Source: Arcobacter porcinus (lineage in GTDB: Bacteria; Campylobacterota; Campylobacteria; Campylobacterales; Arcobacteraceae). From it: DNA of 64,000 bases. The notes beneath the pieces are model-generated. The model was not told the origin of the DNA. It saw only the letters and a list, made by a program, of their open reading frames with translations, and did not search any database. The DNA lies in NCBI RefSeq assembly GCF_004299785.2, contig NZ_CP036246.2, positions 496,001 to 560,000 on the forward strand, given 5' to 3'. Shown here in pieces: positions 9,073-19,134 of this stretch. Position 1 is the stretch's first letter. Each line of letters begins with the position of its first letter. Made by a program: the position numbers and the translations under genes.

Positions 9073-10050
9073 TTAATTATAAACTATAAAAGGATTACCA
9101 TTTATATTTAGTTTCTCTTTTATAGATGGCACTTTTGTATTTGCTTCAGCTCTATCTTTAAATGGACCAATTAAAACTTTATTTAAATTTTTTTCATTTA
9201 AAATTTTGTATTCAAATCCATTCTGTTTTATTTTTTGTAAATAAGCACTATTTGGTTGTTTTGAAAAAGCACCAATTTGAACATAGTAAGCTTTTGCAGT
9301 AGAACTACTTGTAGCTTTTGGAGTTGTTGCTTGTATTCCTTGATTGTTTTTACCTTCAACTAAATCTTTTATAGAAGTCTTTGCTTCTACTTTAGTAGGT
9401 TTAGGTTCAACAACTTTTGGAGCAGGAGCTGGTGTTTTTTTCTCTTCAACTTTTTTTATTGTATTATTTATAAGTTCGTCAGGAATTATAATTTCAGGCT
9501 CTTGTTCTATTTGAGTAACACTCTCTTCTACTTGAACAATATCATCTAAACTATTTGAATAATTAGATTTTTCTAAAGTTTCAGTTGCACTTTTTCTATT
9601 TGTTTCATCTAAAATTCTTTTATAATCTTCTTCAATATTACTTGAATTGTTATTTTCAATTACTTCATTTGTAGATTCCATAAAAGGATCTGTTTTTTTA
9701 TTATTATTTGAAAGAAGACCAAAAAGCATAATTGTAAGAAAAAATAGAACTAATAAAATAGCCCCAAGAAGAATATACTTTTTTTTATTACTGCTTCTAT
9801 TTGATCTTTTTTCAAGGATTAGACTATCAAACTCATCTTCACTATCTATTTTAATATTATTTTGAAGTCTTTGAATCTCTTCATAGCTACTATTTGAATT
9901 GCTATTATAAGCACTATTTAGATTATTTGATAGGTTTAAATTTTGCATATTTGATTCAGCTTGATTTAGCTCATTTAATTTTCTTTGTAACTCTTCACCT
10001 TCTTGTTTAAGTTGTACTTTTTTTAAAAAATCATCACCATTTATTTGCAT
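9073..10050 (-). CDS. SPOR-domain membrane protein
   Basis: The 325-residue protein has a cytoplasmic N-terminal region with coiled-coil propensity and many Asn/Ser residues, one transmembrane helix at ~92-113 (ILLGAILLVLFFLTIMLFGL), a long acidic and Pro/Lys-rich periplasmic linker, and a C-terminal SPOR domain (~252-325) with YYVQIGAFSKQPNSAYL and VLIGPFKDRAEA. SPOR domains bind denuded peptidoglycan at the division septum, so a role in cell division or envelope maintenance is likely. It lies between glyA and trpE, an arrangement also remembered from Campylobacter (SPOR gene near glyA). Confidence 0.85.
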   Translation of the reverse strand: MQINGDDFLKKVQLKQEGEELQRKLNELNQAESNMQNLNLSNNLNSAYNSNSNSSYEEIQRLQNNIKIDSEDEFDSLILEKRSNRSSNKKKYILLGAILLVLFFLTIMLFGLLSNNNKKTDPFMESTNEVIENNNSSNIEEDYKRILDETNRKSATETLEKSNYSNSLDDIVQVEESVTQIEQEPEIIIPDELINNTIKKVEEKKTPAPAPKVVEPKPTKVEAKTSIKDLVEGKNNQGIQATTPKATSSSTAKAYYVQIGAFSKQPNSAYLQKIKQNGFEYKILNEKNLNKVLIGPFKDRAEANTKVPSIKEKLNINGNPFIVYN

Positions 10051-10081
10051 AGTCTATCCTTTTTTTAAGTTTTTATCTTCT

Positions 10082-11344
10082 TTAATAAGTTGCGTTAGAG
10101 TAGATAACGAATTGATTAGCAAGATTTTCAAGTTCTTTACTAATTTTAGTTTGTAAAGAAGAATCTTCAATATTATCTAAAACATCACAAATTTTATTTG
10201 CAATAAACTCAAACTCTTTCTCTTTCATACCACGTGCTGTTAGTGCAGGGCTTCCAATTCTAATACCTGAAGTTACAAAAGGGCTTCTAGTTTCTCCTGG
10301 AACTGTGTTTTTATTTACAGTAATACCAGCATTACCTAAAGCAGCATCAGCATCTTTACCTGAAAAAGGTTTATTTAAAAATGATACTAAAACTAAGTGA
10401 TTGTCTGTACCATTACTTACTATATCATATCCTCTTTTAATAAGAACATCTGCTAATACTTTTGCATTTGCTTTTACTTGTTTTGCATAATCTTTCCATT
10501 TTGGATCTAAAATCTCTTTAAATGCAACAGCTTTAGCAGCAATAACATGCATAAGAGGTCCACCTTGAAGTCCAGGGAATATTGCACTATTTACTTTTTT
10601 AGCAATCTCTTCATCATTTGTCATAATAACTCCACCTCTTGGTCCTCTTAGAGTTTTATGAGTTGTTGTAGTTACAACATCAGCATAAGGAAAAGGACTC
10701 ATATGCTCACCTGCAGCAACTAATCCAGCAATATGTGCAATATCAGCAAATAAAATAGCACCAACTTTATCAGCTATTTCTTTGAATCTTTTAAAATCAA
10801 TCTCTCTTGCATAAGCACTAGCTCCACAAACAATGATTTTTGGCATAACAGTTTTAGCAATCTCTTCTAATTTATCATAGTTGATTCTTCCATCAAGTTC
10901 AACACCATAATAAAATGCAGAATAGTTTTGTCCTGAAAATGATGGTTTACTTCCATGAGTTAAATGCCCACCATGAGATAGATCCATTCCTAGAAGTTTA
11001 TCTCCTGCTTTAAGTAATGCTGCATAAACTGCACCATTTGCTTGAGAACCACTATGTGGTTGAACATTTGCAAATTTACAATTAAAGATTTTACAAACTC
11101 TATCAATAGCTAGTTGCTCAACTTTATCAGCTTGCTCACATCCACCATAATATCTTTTATAAGGATAACCTTCAGCATACTTGTTTGTAAAAACTGAACC
11201 CATTGCTTGCATTACTGCTGGGCTTGTAAAGTTTTCACTTGCAATCATCTCAAGATGATTTGTCTGTCTTACTAGTTCAGCTTCAACTATATCAAATACC
11301 TCTTTATCAGCTACCTCTAAATTATCGCTTGTTATGTAGTTCAT
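10082..11344 (-). CDS. glyA: Serine hydroxymethyltransferase GlyA
   Basis: GlyA interconverts serine and glycine with tetrahydrofolate, using pyridoxal phosphate. The start at 11344 (MNYITSDN) was chosen because AGAAGGAA sits just upstream; a longer frame to 11383 would overlap lysS and lacks support. Key features are [28 protein letters not shown], the PLP-lysine motif [14 protein letters not shown] and [14 protein letters not shown]. Length is 420 residues, normal. It lies 19 bases downstream of lysS, and PLP genes pdxJ/pdxA follow in the same operon. Confidence 0.97.
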   Translation of the reverse strand: MNYITSDNLEVADKEVFDIVEAELVRQTNHLEMIASENFTSPAVMQAMGSVFTNKYAEGYPYKRYYGGCEQADKVEQLAIDRVCKIFNCKFANVQPHSGSQANGAVYAALLKAGDKLLGMDLSHGGHLTHGSKPSFSGQNYSAFYYGVELDGRINYDKLEEIAKTVMPKIIVCGASAYAREIDFKRFKEIADKVGAILFADIAHIAGLVAAGEHMSPFPYADVVTTTTHKTLRGPRGGVIMTNDEEIAKKVNSAIFPGLQGGPLMHVIAAKAVAFKEILDPKWKDYAKQVKANAKVLADVLIKRGYDIVSNGTDNHLVLVSFLNKPFSGKDADAALGNAGITVNKNTVPGETRSPFVTSGIRIGSPALTARGMKEKEFEFIANKICDVLDNIEDSSLQTKISKELENLANQFVIYSNATY

Positions 11345-11363
11345 ATCTATTATTCCTTCTCTT

Positions 11364-12890
11364 TTATTTATTTTCTTCTTCAATATCTGCTAATAAATCT
11401 ATCTCTTGCTTGATTGGTTTCATAGCTGGAAATAGTAAAACATCTCTAATTGAGTGTTGATTTGTAAGCATCATTACAAGTCTATCTATTCCAATTCCTT
11501 GACCAGCTGTTGGAGCCATACCATAAGATAAAGCATTTACAAAATCTTCATCCATTTCATGAGCTTCATCATCTCCATTATCTTTTGCAGCCATTTGACC
11601 TTCAAATCTTCCTAATTGGTCAATTGGGTCATTTAACTCACTAAATGCATTTGCAATCTCTTTTCCAGCTATAAATAACTCAAATCTATCTGTAAGATGT
11701 GGTTTACTATCACTTCTTCTAGCAAGTGGAGATATATCAACTGGATACTCTGTAATAAATGTTGGATTTATTAGTTTTGCTTCAACAAACTCATCAAAAA
11801 GTTCTCCTTGAAGTTGTCCTAAGTTCATTCCAGCTTTCGCTTCTAGTTTATTGTCTCTTAAAAATTGTAATATTTTCTCTTTATCTTCCACAATATCAGC
11901 AGGAACTCCACCAATTTTTACTAAAGATTCAATCAAAGGAATTTCTGTAAAATCACTAAAATCAATCTCTAAATCTCCATAAGGAAGCTTTGTAGGAAGA
12001 TTTAAGTTTTTAAATAAGTATTCAAAATACTCTTTTGTTAGAGCAATTAAATCTTTATAAGTTTTATATGCCCAATAAAATTCAATTGAAGTAAATTCAG
12101 GATTATGAGTTGCATCCATACCTTCATTTCTAAAGTTTCTATTTATTTCAAAAACTGCTTCAAATCCACCAACTATTAATCTTTTTAAATATAATTCAGG
12201 TGCAATTCTTAAAAATCTATCTATTCCTAAAGCATTATGATGAGTAACAAATGGTTTTGCATTTGCTCCACCTGCAATTGGGTGCATCATAGGAGTTTCT
12301 ACTTCAAGGAAACCTTTATCTTCAAAAAATCTTCTTGTAAGAGATATAATTTTACTTCTTGTTTGAAAAGTTGATTTAACATCACTATTCATTATTAAAT
12401 CTAAATATCTTTGTCTGTATCTTAGCTCTTTATCTTGAATTCCATGATATTTTTCAGGAAGTGGAGATATCGCTTTTGTAAGAACTTTTAAATCTTGTAC
12501 CAGTAAAGATAACTCTCCATGACCCGTAATAAAAGGGTAACCTTTTACTTCAATAATATCACCAACTTCTACATATTTTTTGAAAATATCATTATAAAAA
12601 TTCTCTTCTAAATTATCTCTAGCTACATAAACTTGAAGCATTCCACTTTCATCTTCTATTTTTAGAAAACTTGCTTTTCCCATAAGTCTGAATAGTTTAA
12701 TTCTTCCTGCAATTGTAAAAGATCTATTTTCATCTCTTTTTGTTTCAAGATTAAAAACATCTTCATTTTTATTTAAATAATCTTGAATACTTAACTCTCT
12801 TTTACTATCATTTGAGTAAGGATTAATTCCTAATCCTCTTAATGCTTCAGCTTTTTCTATTCTTTGTTGTATAAATCTATTTTCAAACAA
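11364..12890 (-). CDS. lysS: Lysyl-tRNA synthetase (class II) LysS
   Basis: LysS charges tRNA-Lys. The N-terminal OB-fold anticodon-binding domain covers ~50-150 ([20 protein letters not shown]), and the class II catalytic core follows with motif 2 around [20 protein letters not shown] and motif 3 [11 protein letters not shown] near the C-terminus. Length (508 residues) is normal. It is 11 bases downstream of cvpA and 19 bases upstream of glyA. In C. jejuni, as I recall, fur lies between the cvpA homologue and lysS; here there is no fur at this position. Confidence 0.97.
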   Translation of the reverse strand: MFENRFIQQRIEKAEALRGLGINPYSNDSKRELSIQDYLNKNEDVFNLETKRDENRSFTIAGRIKLFRLMGKASFLKIEDESGMLQVYVARDNLEENFYNDIFKKYVEVGDIIEVKGYPFITGHGELSLLVQDLKVLTKAISPLPEKYHGIQDKELRYRQRYLDLIMNSDVKSTFQTRSKIISLTRRFFEDKGFLEVETPMMHPIAGGANAKPFVTHHNALGIDRFLRIAPELYLKRLIVGGFEAVFEINRNFRNEGMDATHNPEFTSIEFYWAYKTYKDLIALTKEYFEYLFKNLNLPTKLPYGDLEIDFSDFTEIPLIESLVKIGGVPADIVEDKEKILQFLRDNKLEAKAGMNLGQLQGELFDEFVEAKLINPTFITEYPVDISPLARRSDSKPHLTDRFELFIAGKEIANAFSELNDPIDQLGRFEGQMAAKDNGDDEAHEMDEDFVNALSYGMAPTAGQGIGIDRLVMMLTNQHSIRDVLLFPAMKPIKQEIDLLADIEEENK

Positions 12891-12901
12891 TTCTTATTCC
12901 T

Positions 12902-13603
12902 TTAATCCTCATTTTTCTCGTTGTTAATATCATTTTCTCTTTTTTCTTCTACTGTTTTTTCATCTTCAAGCTGTTGAGCTTGTCTTGCATTATCTTCATC
13001 AGTATTCTGATTTTGATTTCCTGACAAAATGTCACTTGTATCTTTTAAAACTTTTGCCTTATCAGCCATTTTATTTACAGATTCTTTTACAGAATCATCT
13101 AAATTGTCAGTAATTACACTAGTGTCTATTTTCATAATAAACTCACCAACGCTAAGTAGATGAGGCATTACAATAGAGTTTTTGAAATTTTCATCAATTG
13201 ATTTTCTAAAAGAATCAATTGAATATAAAGCAGAAGCTATAACTGAGAATATTAGAAATATTTTAGCTGCTCCAAAAACAAGACCAAACAGTCTATCAAT
13301 AACTCCAAGACCACTTAAGCTAAATATCTTGCTTACAAGAATTCCAGCTACATAAACAATAAACCAAACAGCAACAACAGATATTATAAAACCTATAAGT
13401 TTAATAGTAGAGCTATTCTCAATAGCTAAAACAGGTGCTACTATTTGTCCTACATCAAATGATACTCTTGATGCAACAAAAATTGCTCCAATGATTCCTA
13501 AAAGAGCAAAAACCTCTTTTATAAAACCTTTAAAGAAACCTTTTAAACCTAGGAAAAGAGTGATAAGAATTATTATCACATCAAACATTGCAAGATCTTG
13601 CAT
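12902..13603 (-). CDS. CvpA family membrane protein
   Basis: A 233-residue membrane protein with four predicted helices in residues ~5-145, starting MQDLAMFDVIIILITLFLGL and including GLKGFFKGFIKEVF and SGLGVIDRLFGLVFGAAK, which are typical of the CvpA family (colicin V production, envelope function poorly defined). The C-terminal third is charged and rich in Asp, Asn and Glu and probably disordered. The start at 13603 is preferred because AAAGGAATT lies upstream; the longer frame to 13696 adds 31 unlikely residues in the region divergent from ispG. It is the first gene of the minus-strand operon. Confidence 0.85.
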   Translation of the reverse strand: MQDLAMFDVIIILITLFLGLKGFFKGFIKEVFALLGIIGAIFVASRVSFDVGQIVAPVLAIENSSTIKLIGFIISVVAVWFIVYVAGILVSKIFSLSGLGVIDRLFGLVFGAAKIFLIFSVIASALYSIDSFRKSIDENFKNSIVMPHLLSVGEFIMKIDTSVITDNLDDSVKESVNKMADKAKVLKDTSDILSGNQNQNTDEDNARQAQQLEDEKTVEEKRENDINNEKNED

Positions 13604-13683
13604 ATTAATTCCTTTTTTAATAATTCGTGCATAATATCTAAAAAAGTCAAAATAAAAGTTTAAGCAAAATAAATATAGATTTT

Positions 13684-13698
13684 GATAAAATCCCAAAA
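13684..13698 (+). promoter_or_regulatory. Predicted ispG -10 element; possible leaderless start
   Basis: GATAAAAT at 13684-13691 resembles the Campylobacterota -10 sequence. The ATG of ispG begins at 13698, only six bases after it, so the expected transcription start falls on or next to the start codon. No Shine-Dalgarno sequence separates them (CCCAAA). A leaderless or nearly leaderless mRNA is inferred. Confidence 0.4.
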
Positions 13699-14759
13699 TG
13701 ATAAAAAGATACCCAACAAAACAAATAAGTGTAGGAAATGTAAAAATAGGTGGTGATGCACCAGTTTCCGTACAATCAATGACATATACTAAAACATCAA
13801 ATGTAAAAGAGACAGTTGAGCAGATAAATAGACTTCATTTTGCAGGAGCTGATATTGTAAGAGTTGCAGTTCCACATATTGAAGATGCAAATGCTTTAAA
13901 AGAGATTAAAAAACAAGTTAGTTTACCAATAGTTGCTGATATACATTTTCACTATAAACTTGCACTTATAGCTGCCGAAGTTGTGGATTGTATAAGAATA
14001 AATCCAGGAAATATAGGAGATAAAAAAAGAGTAGCAGAAGTTGTAAAAGCTTGTCAAGCTAGAAATATTCCAATAAGAATTGGAGTAAATTGTGGAAGTT
14101 TAGAAAAACAATTTGAAGATAAATATGGTCAAACTCCTGAAGGAATGGTTGCAAGTGCTGAGTATAATATAAAATATCTTGAAGATTTAGGTTTTACAGA
14201 TATAAAAGTATCTTTAAAAGCTAGTGATGTTCAAAGAACTGTGCAATCATATAGACTTTTGAGACCAAAAAATAACTATCCTTTTCATTTAGGTGTAACA
14301 GAAGCTGGAACACAATTTCACTCTACAATAAAATCTTCAATAGCATTAGGAAGTTTACTTCTTGATGGAATTGGCGATACTTTAAGAGTTTCAATGACAG
14401 GAGAACTTGAAGAAGAGATAAAAGTAGGGCGAGGAATTCTAAAAGATGTTGGACTTGTAAAAGATGGTTTAAATATTATTTCTTGTCCAACTTGTGGAAG
14501 AATTGAAGCTGATTTAGTAAGTGCAGTTGCTGAGATAGAAAAAAGAACAGCACATATAAAAACTCCTTTGGATGTTTCAGTTATGGGATGTGTTGTAAAT
14601 GCTATTGGAGAAGCAAAATCTGCTGATGTTGCTATTGCTTTTGGAAAAGGTAGTGGACTTGTGATGAAAAAAGGTGAGATTATTGCTAAATTAAGTGGAG
14701 ATGCTTTAATAAATAAATTTGTTGAAGAAGTTGAATTTGAGGCAAAAAGAAAAATATAA
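13698..14759 (+). CDS. ispG: 4-hydroxy-3-methylbut-2-enyl-diphosphate synthase IspG
   Basis: IspG (GcpE) is the [4Fe-4S] enzyme that makes HMBPP in the non-mevalonate isoprenoid pathway. Visible features are [19 protein letters not shown] at the N-terminus, the TIM-barrel strand [28 protein letters not shown] and the cluster cysteines in ISCPTCGR and [12 protein letters not shown]. The length, 353 residues, is that of the short bacterial form. The stop codon overlaps the dnaB start (TAATG), so the two genes are coupled. Confidence 0.97.
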   Translation: MIKRYPTKQISVGNVKIGGDAPVSVQSMTYTKTSNVKETVEQINRLHFAGADIVRVAVPHIEDANALKEIKKQVSLPIVADIHFHYKLALIAAEVVDCIRINPGNIGDKKRVAEVVKACQARNIPIRIGVNCGSLEKQFEDKYGQTPEGMVASAEYNIKYLEDLGFTDIKVSLKASDVQRTVQSYRLLRPKNNYPFHLGVTEAGTQFHSTIKSSIALGSLLLDGIGDTLRVSMTGELEEEIKVGRGILKDVGLVKDGLNIISCPTCGRIEADLVSAVAEIEKRTAHIKTPLDVSVMGCVVNAIGEAKSADVAIAFGKGSGLVMKKGEIIAKLSGDALINKFVEEVEFEAKRKI

Positions 14760-16204
14760 TGGATAGTATTTATAGCATAAACATAGAAAGAGCAGTTTTA
14801 AGCTCAATTTTCTTTAATCCTGAAGAGCTAGAAGATGTTTTGGGAGTTTTAAAGCCAAAAGATTTTTATCTTCCAGCACATAAGGCAATTTTTGAAGCAA
14901 TGATAAAACTTCATGAAGAAGATATGCCAATTGATGAAGATTTTATAAGAAATAAAGTAGATAAAAAACAAGCTGATGATAATGTTCTTTTAGAAATCTT
15001 AAGTGCAAATCCAATTACAAATACAAATGCTTATGTAAAAGAGATAAAAGATAGTTCTGTAAAAAGAGAGCTTGCGACTCTTGCAACTACTATAAAAAAA
15101 GTAGCTATTGAAGATGAAGTAAGTGCAAATGAAGCACTTGATACTATTCAAGGTGAGCTTTATAAAATATCTACAAATAGTGCTACAAGCGAATTAAAAG
15201 ATATGCAAACTGTTACAAGTGATACTTTAGCATATATAGAGAAGATGAAAAAACTTGGAAATAAGTATTTAATAGGACAAACAACAGGTTTTGATACTTT
15301 AGATAAAAGAACAACAGGTTTTAATGAAGGAGATTTAGTAATAATTGCTGCTCGTCCTGCTATGGGAAAAACAGCTATTGTTTTAAATATGGCACTTAAA
15401 AATATTGAAAGAAATAAAGGTGTTATTTTTTTCTCATTAGAGATGCCAGCAGAACAACTTATGTTAAGAATGATTGCTGCTAAAACTTCAATACCTTTAC
15501 AAAATTTAAGAAAAGGTGATATGGATGATAATGAGTGGTCAAGATTAAGCTCAGCTTTTGATGATTTAAATAGTAAGAAACTTTTTGTAGATGATGGTGG
15601 AAGTATAAATATTAATCAACTTCGTGCAAGAGTAAGAAAAATCGCTCAAAATGCTGAAAATAATATTGGACTTGTAATTATTGATTATCTTCAATTAATG
15701 CAAGGAATAGGAAATAAAGATAGACACCAAGAAGTTTCTGATATTAGTAGAGGTTTAAAAATGCTAGCACGAGAGCTTAAAATCCCAATAGTTGCTCTTT
15801 CACAGCTAAATAGAGGACTTGAAAGCAGACCTGACAAAAGACCAATGCTGAGTGATTTAAGAGAATCAGGAGCGATAGAACAAGATGCTGATATTATTCT
15901 TTTCGTTTATAGAGATGATGTATATAAACAAAGAGATGAAGCAAGAAAAGAGAAAGAGGCAAAAGATAGAGGTGAGGATTATAAATCTAAGTTTCAAGAT
16001 AAAGAGGTTGAAGAAGCTGAGATAATAATAGGAAAACAGAGAAATGGACCAATAGGAACTGTTAAATTAGACTTCCATAAATCATTGACTAAATTTGTTG
16101 ATAAAGAGAATGAATATACAGGTTCAGCACCTATTGAAGTAGTTTTTGAATCTATTGCTGATACAAATAAAGAGACAAAAGTAGATTTTCCAAATATATT
16201 TTAA
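14759..16204 (+). CDS. dnaB: Replicative DNA helicase DnaB
   Basis: DnaB is the hexameric fork helicase. The N-terminal DnaB_N helical domain spans ~5-105 (IERAVLSSIFFNPEELEDV). The RecA-like domain has Walker A ARPAMGKTAIV near 198-208, FFSLEMPAEQLMLRM, Walker B VIIDYLQLM, and ALSQLNRGLESRPDKRP with SDLRESGAIEQDADIILF. Length (481 residues) is normal. No intein is present. It overlaps the ispG stop by one base. Confidence 0.97.
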   Translation: MDSIYSINIERAVLSSIFFNPEELEDVLGVLKPKDFYLPAHKAIFEAMIKLHEEDMPIDEDFIRNKVDKKQADDNVLLEILSANPITNTNAYVKEIKDSSVKRELATLATTIKKVAIEDEVSANEALDTIQGELYKISTNSATSELKDMQTVTSDTLAYIEKMKKLGNKYLIGQTTGFDTLDKRTTGFNEGDLVIIAARPAMGKTAIVLNMALKNIERNKGVIFFSLEMPAEQLMLRMIAAKTSIPLQNLRKGDMDDNEWSRLSSAFDDLNSKKLFVDDGGSININQLRARVRKIAQNAENNIGLVIIDYLQLMQGIGNKDRHQEVSDISRGLKMLARELKIPIVALSQLNRGLESRPDKRPMLSDLRESGAIEQDADIILFVYRDDVYKQRDEARKEKEAKDRGEDYKSKFQDKEVEEAEIIIGKQRNGPIGTVKLDFHKSLTKFVDKENEYTGSAPIEVVFESIADTNKETKVDFPNIF

Positions 16205-16271
16205 AAAAACTAGCTTTAAAATAATTTTTATGTAATAATTAAAATTACTAAAATATATTTTGGAGTAAATT

Positions 16272-16676
16272 ATGAAAAATATGAAAAGAGCTTTCTCTTT
16301 GATTGAAATAATATTTGTAATTGTGATTTTAGGAATTATAGTCTCATTTGCTGCTCCAAAACTTATGGATACTAAAGATAGTGCTTTGGTATCAACTTTA
16401 AAAAGAGATATAACTACAACTATTAATGCTGTTCAAAGCTACTATTTATTAAATCAAAAGATTAATAGTCTTGAAGATGTTTTAACAATTGGCACAACAA
16501 ATTGGGATATTGAAAAACTTTCAATGAAAGATAAAAACTCTTGTCTTAGATTAGATGTAATAAATAGTCTAAATGGTATAAAACTAGAACTAATAGTTGA
16601 TCCAATAAAAGATTTGCCTATATGTAAGAAACTTCGTGAAAGTGGAGTTGAGTCAAAAACTTATGATGTATATTAA
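16272..16676 (+). CDS. Type IV pilin-like / type II pseudopilin protein
   Basis: This 134-residue protein carries a class III signal: short basic leader MKNMKRA, cleavage before FSLIE, and a hydrophobic helix of about 20 residues (FSLIEIIFVIVILGIIVSFA) with the essential Glu5 of the mature protein. The rest is a small globular domain with one Cys pair (DKNSCLRL and LPICKKL) that could form a disulfide. No other pilus or secretion gene is nearby. It could be a minor pilin for a type IV pilus, type II secretion or competence system encoded elsewhere. Confidence 0.75.
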   Translation: MKNMKRAFSLIEIIFVIVILGIIVSFAAPKLMDTKDSALVSTLKRDITTTINAVQSYYLLNQKINSLEDVLTIGTTNWDIEKLSMKDKNSCLRLDVINSLNGIKLELIVDPIKDLPICKKLRESGVESKTYDVY

Positions 16677-16758
16677 AAATATGCTATTGATTTAGGAAAT
16701 TAATAGCATAAAATTCTTTTTTTTAACTGCAAAACACAATAATAAAAAATTTTAAAAT

Positions 16759-16777
16759 TTAATTGATAATCATTATT
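16759..16777. promoter_or_regulatory. Fur-box-like operator upstream of the TonB receptor
   Basis: The sequence TTAATTGATAATCATTAT shares 12 consecutive bases, GATAATCATTAT, with the consensus Fur box GATAATGATAATCATTATC. It lies ~130 bases upstream of the receptor start, in an AT-rich 230-base gap that also holds a second, weaker TAACGATTATTAAT-like site near 16839-16852. Iron-dependent repression of the receptor by Fur is inferred. Confidence 0.6.
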
Positions 16778-16906
16778 AAATTAATATTTGCTTAAGTTTT
16801 TATCGTTAATATTCCGTTCATATTTATATCAATATCAATAACGATTATTAATATATAATAGAAAATATTACTATAAATTATAAAGAAGATAGAATAAAGG
16901 AATAAA

Positions 16907-18940
16907 ATGAAAGTAAAAATAGCAATAGGTCTTGCTGCCGTACTATTAGCAGGAGTTAATATTAATGCAAATGAAACTACAAAATTAGATGATGTAAAAG
17001 TTGTAACATCAGCTTCTGGATTTGAACAAAATATATCAGATGCAGCTGCATCTATTTCAGTTATAACAGCAGAAGAGATAGAAAAAAAATCTTTTACAGA
17101 TGTGACAGATGTTTTAAAAAATGTACCAGGTGTTTATGTAAATGGTGGAGGAAGTAATCAATCAATTTCTATTAGAGGTATGAGCTCAGATTATACTTTA
17201 TATTTAATTGATGGAAGACCAATGCAAGATAATCAAGCATTTTCTCCAAATGGAAGTCATGCAGGTAACCCAATAAATTTTTTACCCCCATTGGAAGCTA
17301 TTGAAAGAATTGAAGTAATAAGAGGACCTGCATCTGCACTTTATGGAAGTAATGCAATGGGTGGAGTAATTAATATTATTACAAAAAAACATCAAGATAA
17401 AGTTACTGCAAATATTAGTGTTGAGTATCTTAAAGCAGATAAATCAAATAGAGTGAATAATGATTCTAGAAATACTACTATGTATGTAAGTGTTCCTATG
17501 ATAAAAGATAGATTATCAGTAGAACTTACTGCTGGGCTATTAGATACAGATGAGAGTGATTATGCAGTTGGAGGGGCTTTAAAAGCTGGATCGGATCCAG
17601 ATTATAAAAGACAAAATTTAGGAACTAAACTTATATTTACACCTAATAGTAACAATACAATAACTGCTGGATATAACTATAAAGTTCAAGAAAGGACTTC
17701 AAATCCAGGTAAAAGTTTAGTTTCAACTGGAAAACAATCTTATCAAAAATCTATAAATTATGATTATTTTTTAAATCATGAAGCAAAATATGATAAATAT
17801 TTAATTAATTCATATTTAAATTATGAGAAATCAGAAAATCCAACAAGAAAAAATGCTAATACTGGAAATGGTATTGAGATGGATACTATTACTTTAAATT
17901 CTCAAGGAACATATTTCTTTGATACAAACTCTTTAACAATTGGTGCAAACTATAAAAAAGAGAATCTTGAAGATGGTGCTACAAATGCAATTACTGTTGG
18001 TGGAATAAGAGATGACTCTATTACAAAAATGCAAAGATACCAATTTGCACTTTTTGCAGAAGATACTTGGAATACAAGTGAAGATTTAGCAATAACTTTA
18101 AGTGGAAGATATGATTATAATGAAGATTTTGGAAGTAATCTTTCTCCAAAAGCTTATGCTGTATATAGTCTAACAGATAGTTTAAATTTAAAATGTGGAA
18201 TTACAACTGGATACAAAGCTCCTAGTTTAAGACAAGCAGCACCAGATTTTGCTGGAATTTCTGGAGGAGGTGGACCAGCTGTTGCTATGGTTGGTAATCC
18301 TGATTTAAAACCTGAAAAAAGTTTAAACTATGAGATGGGATTTGCTTATGATAATTCTGATTTAGGATTAGCAGGAAGTTTAATTGTTTTTCAAACAGAC
18401 TATAAGAATAAAGTTCAAACTAGAGATGGTGTAAATCCAGATGGAACTAAACAAACAGTTTATAAAGGAGAAACTTATGCAGGTGGAGTTAAGTTTTATG
18501 AGAATGTTGATAAAGCTGAAATAAGAGGTATTGAGCTAACAACAGATTATAATATTTTAGAAAATTTAAAATATAGACACTCTTATACATATACAAATAG
18601 TGAACAAAAAACAGGTATGAATAAAGGAAAAACTTTAAATAATATTTCAAAACATATGTTTAATGCAGGATTAGATTGGGATCTTACAAGTAAGTTTTTA
18701 TTATGGACTCAAGTAAATTATAGAGGAGAAACAGCAGGTAGTTGGAATAGAAATAATACTATTTTAACTAAAACACCTTCATATACTTTTGTTGATGTAG
18801 GAGCAGTTTATAAATATGATAAAAATTTAAGTTTTAATGTTGGAATGTACAATGTAGGTAATAAAAATGTATTAGAAGATGGAAATACAAATGTTTTAGA
18901 TGGAAGAAAATATAGCTTTGCTATGAATATGAAATTCTAA
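16907..18940 (+). CDS. TonB-dependent outer-membrane siderophore receptor
   Basis: The 677-residue protein has a signal peptide (~1-21, cleaved around NINA/NE), a TonB-box-like segment DDVKVVTSA, and a plug domain with DVLKNVPGVYVNGGG, SIRGMSSDYTLYLIDGRPM and IERIEVIRGPASALYGSNAMGGVINIITK. The rest is a 22-strand barrel ending in a C-terminal aromatic (YSFAMNMKF). The plug and barrel resemble catecholate receptors such as CfrA/FepA/IrgA types, but the ligand cannot be fixed from sequence. Fur-like boxes upstream and the PepSY gene downstream point to iron acquisition. Confidence 0.93.
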   Translation: MKVKIAIGLAAVLLAGVNINANETTKLDDVKVVTSASGFEQNISDAAASISVITAEEIEKKSFTDVTDVLKNVPGVYVNGGGSNQSISIRGMSSDYTLYLIDGRPMQDNQAFSPNGSHAGNPINFLPPLEAIERIEVIRGPASALYGSNAMGGVINIITKKHQDKVTANISVEYLKADKSNRVNNDSRNTTMYVSVPMIKDRLSVELTAGLLDTDESDYAVGGALKAGSDPDYKRQNLGTKLIFTPNSNNTITAGYNYKVQERTSNPGKSLVSTGKQSYQKSINYDYFLNHEAKYDKYLINSYLNYEKSENPTRKNANTGNGIEMDTITLNSQGTYFFDTNSLTIGANYKKENLEDGATNAITVGGIRDDSITKMQRYQFALFAEDTWNTSEDLAITLSGRYDYNEDFGSNLSPKAYAVYSLTDSLNLKCGITTGYKAPSLRQAAPDFAGISGGGGPAVAMVGNPDLKPEKSLNYEMGFAYDNSDLGLAGSLIVFQTDYKNKVQTRDGVNPDGTKQTVYKGETYAGGVKFYENVDKAEIRGIELTTDYNILENLKYRHSYTYTNSEQKTGMNKGKTLNNISKHMFNAGLDWDLTSKFLLWTQVNYRGETAGSWNRNNTILTKTPSYTFVDVGAVYKYDKNLSFNVGMYNVGNKNVLEDGNTNVLDGRKYSFAMNMKF

Positions 18941-19006
18941 AAGATAGAGATAAGAAGTAAGATTCAATAGAAAAATATTTTTTAAATACAGTTATATAAT
19001 AAATTT

Positions 19007-19030
19007 TAATACTAATTATCATTTTATTAA
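19007..19030. promoter_or_regulatory. Weak Fur-box-like site upstream of the PepSY gene
   Basis: AATACTAATTATCATTTTATTAA resembles one arm of a Fur box (AATTATCATTTT). It lies between the receptor and the PepSY gene and could add a second iron-controlled promoter. The match is partial, so this is a suggestion only. Confidence 0.3.
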
Positions 19031-19086
19031 TATAGTGTTAAAATTACTTTGATAATATTCAAAATTAAAAAATAAGAGGAGCTTTT

Positions 19087-19134
19087 ATGAATAAAAGAGC
19101 TTGTTGTAAAGCTATAAGGAAAGAGAATGCATAA
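19087..19134 (+). CDS. Possible 15-residue leader peptide overlapping the PepSY gene start
   Basis: An ATG at 19087 follows a strong Shine-Dalgarno AAGAGGAG with suitable spacing and opens a 15-codon frame, MNKRACCKAIRKENA, ending at TAA 19132-19134. It overlaps the next start codon (19127) by eight bases, the usual arrangement for translational coupling. The downstream gene has its own AAGGAAAGAG site. The CC pair is notable. It may be a regulatory leader or a tiny protein; a chance frame is possible, although the ribosome binding site is one of the best in the region. Confidence 0.4.
   Translation: MNKRACCKAIRKENA

Noticed and set aside
11345-11383. An extended start for GlyA overlapping lysS
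   Set aside because: The ATG at 11344 has AGAAGGAA upstream and gives the usual N-terminus; the extension is lysine-rich and atypical.
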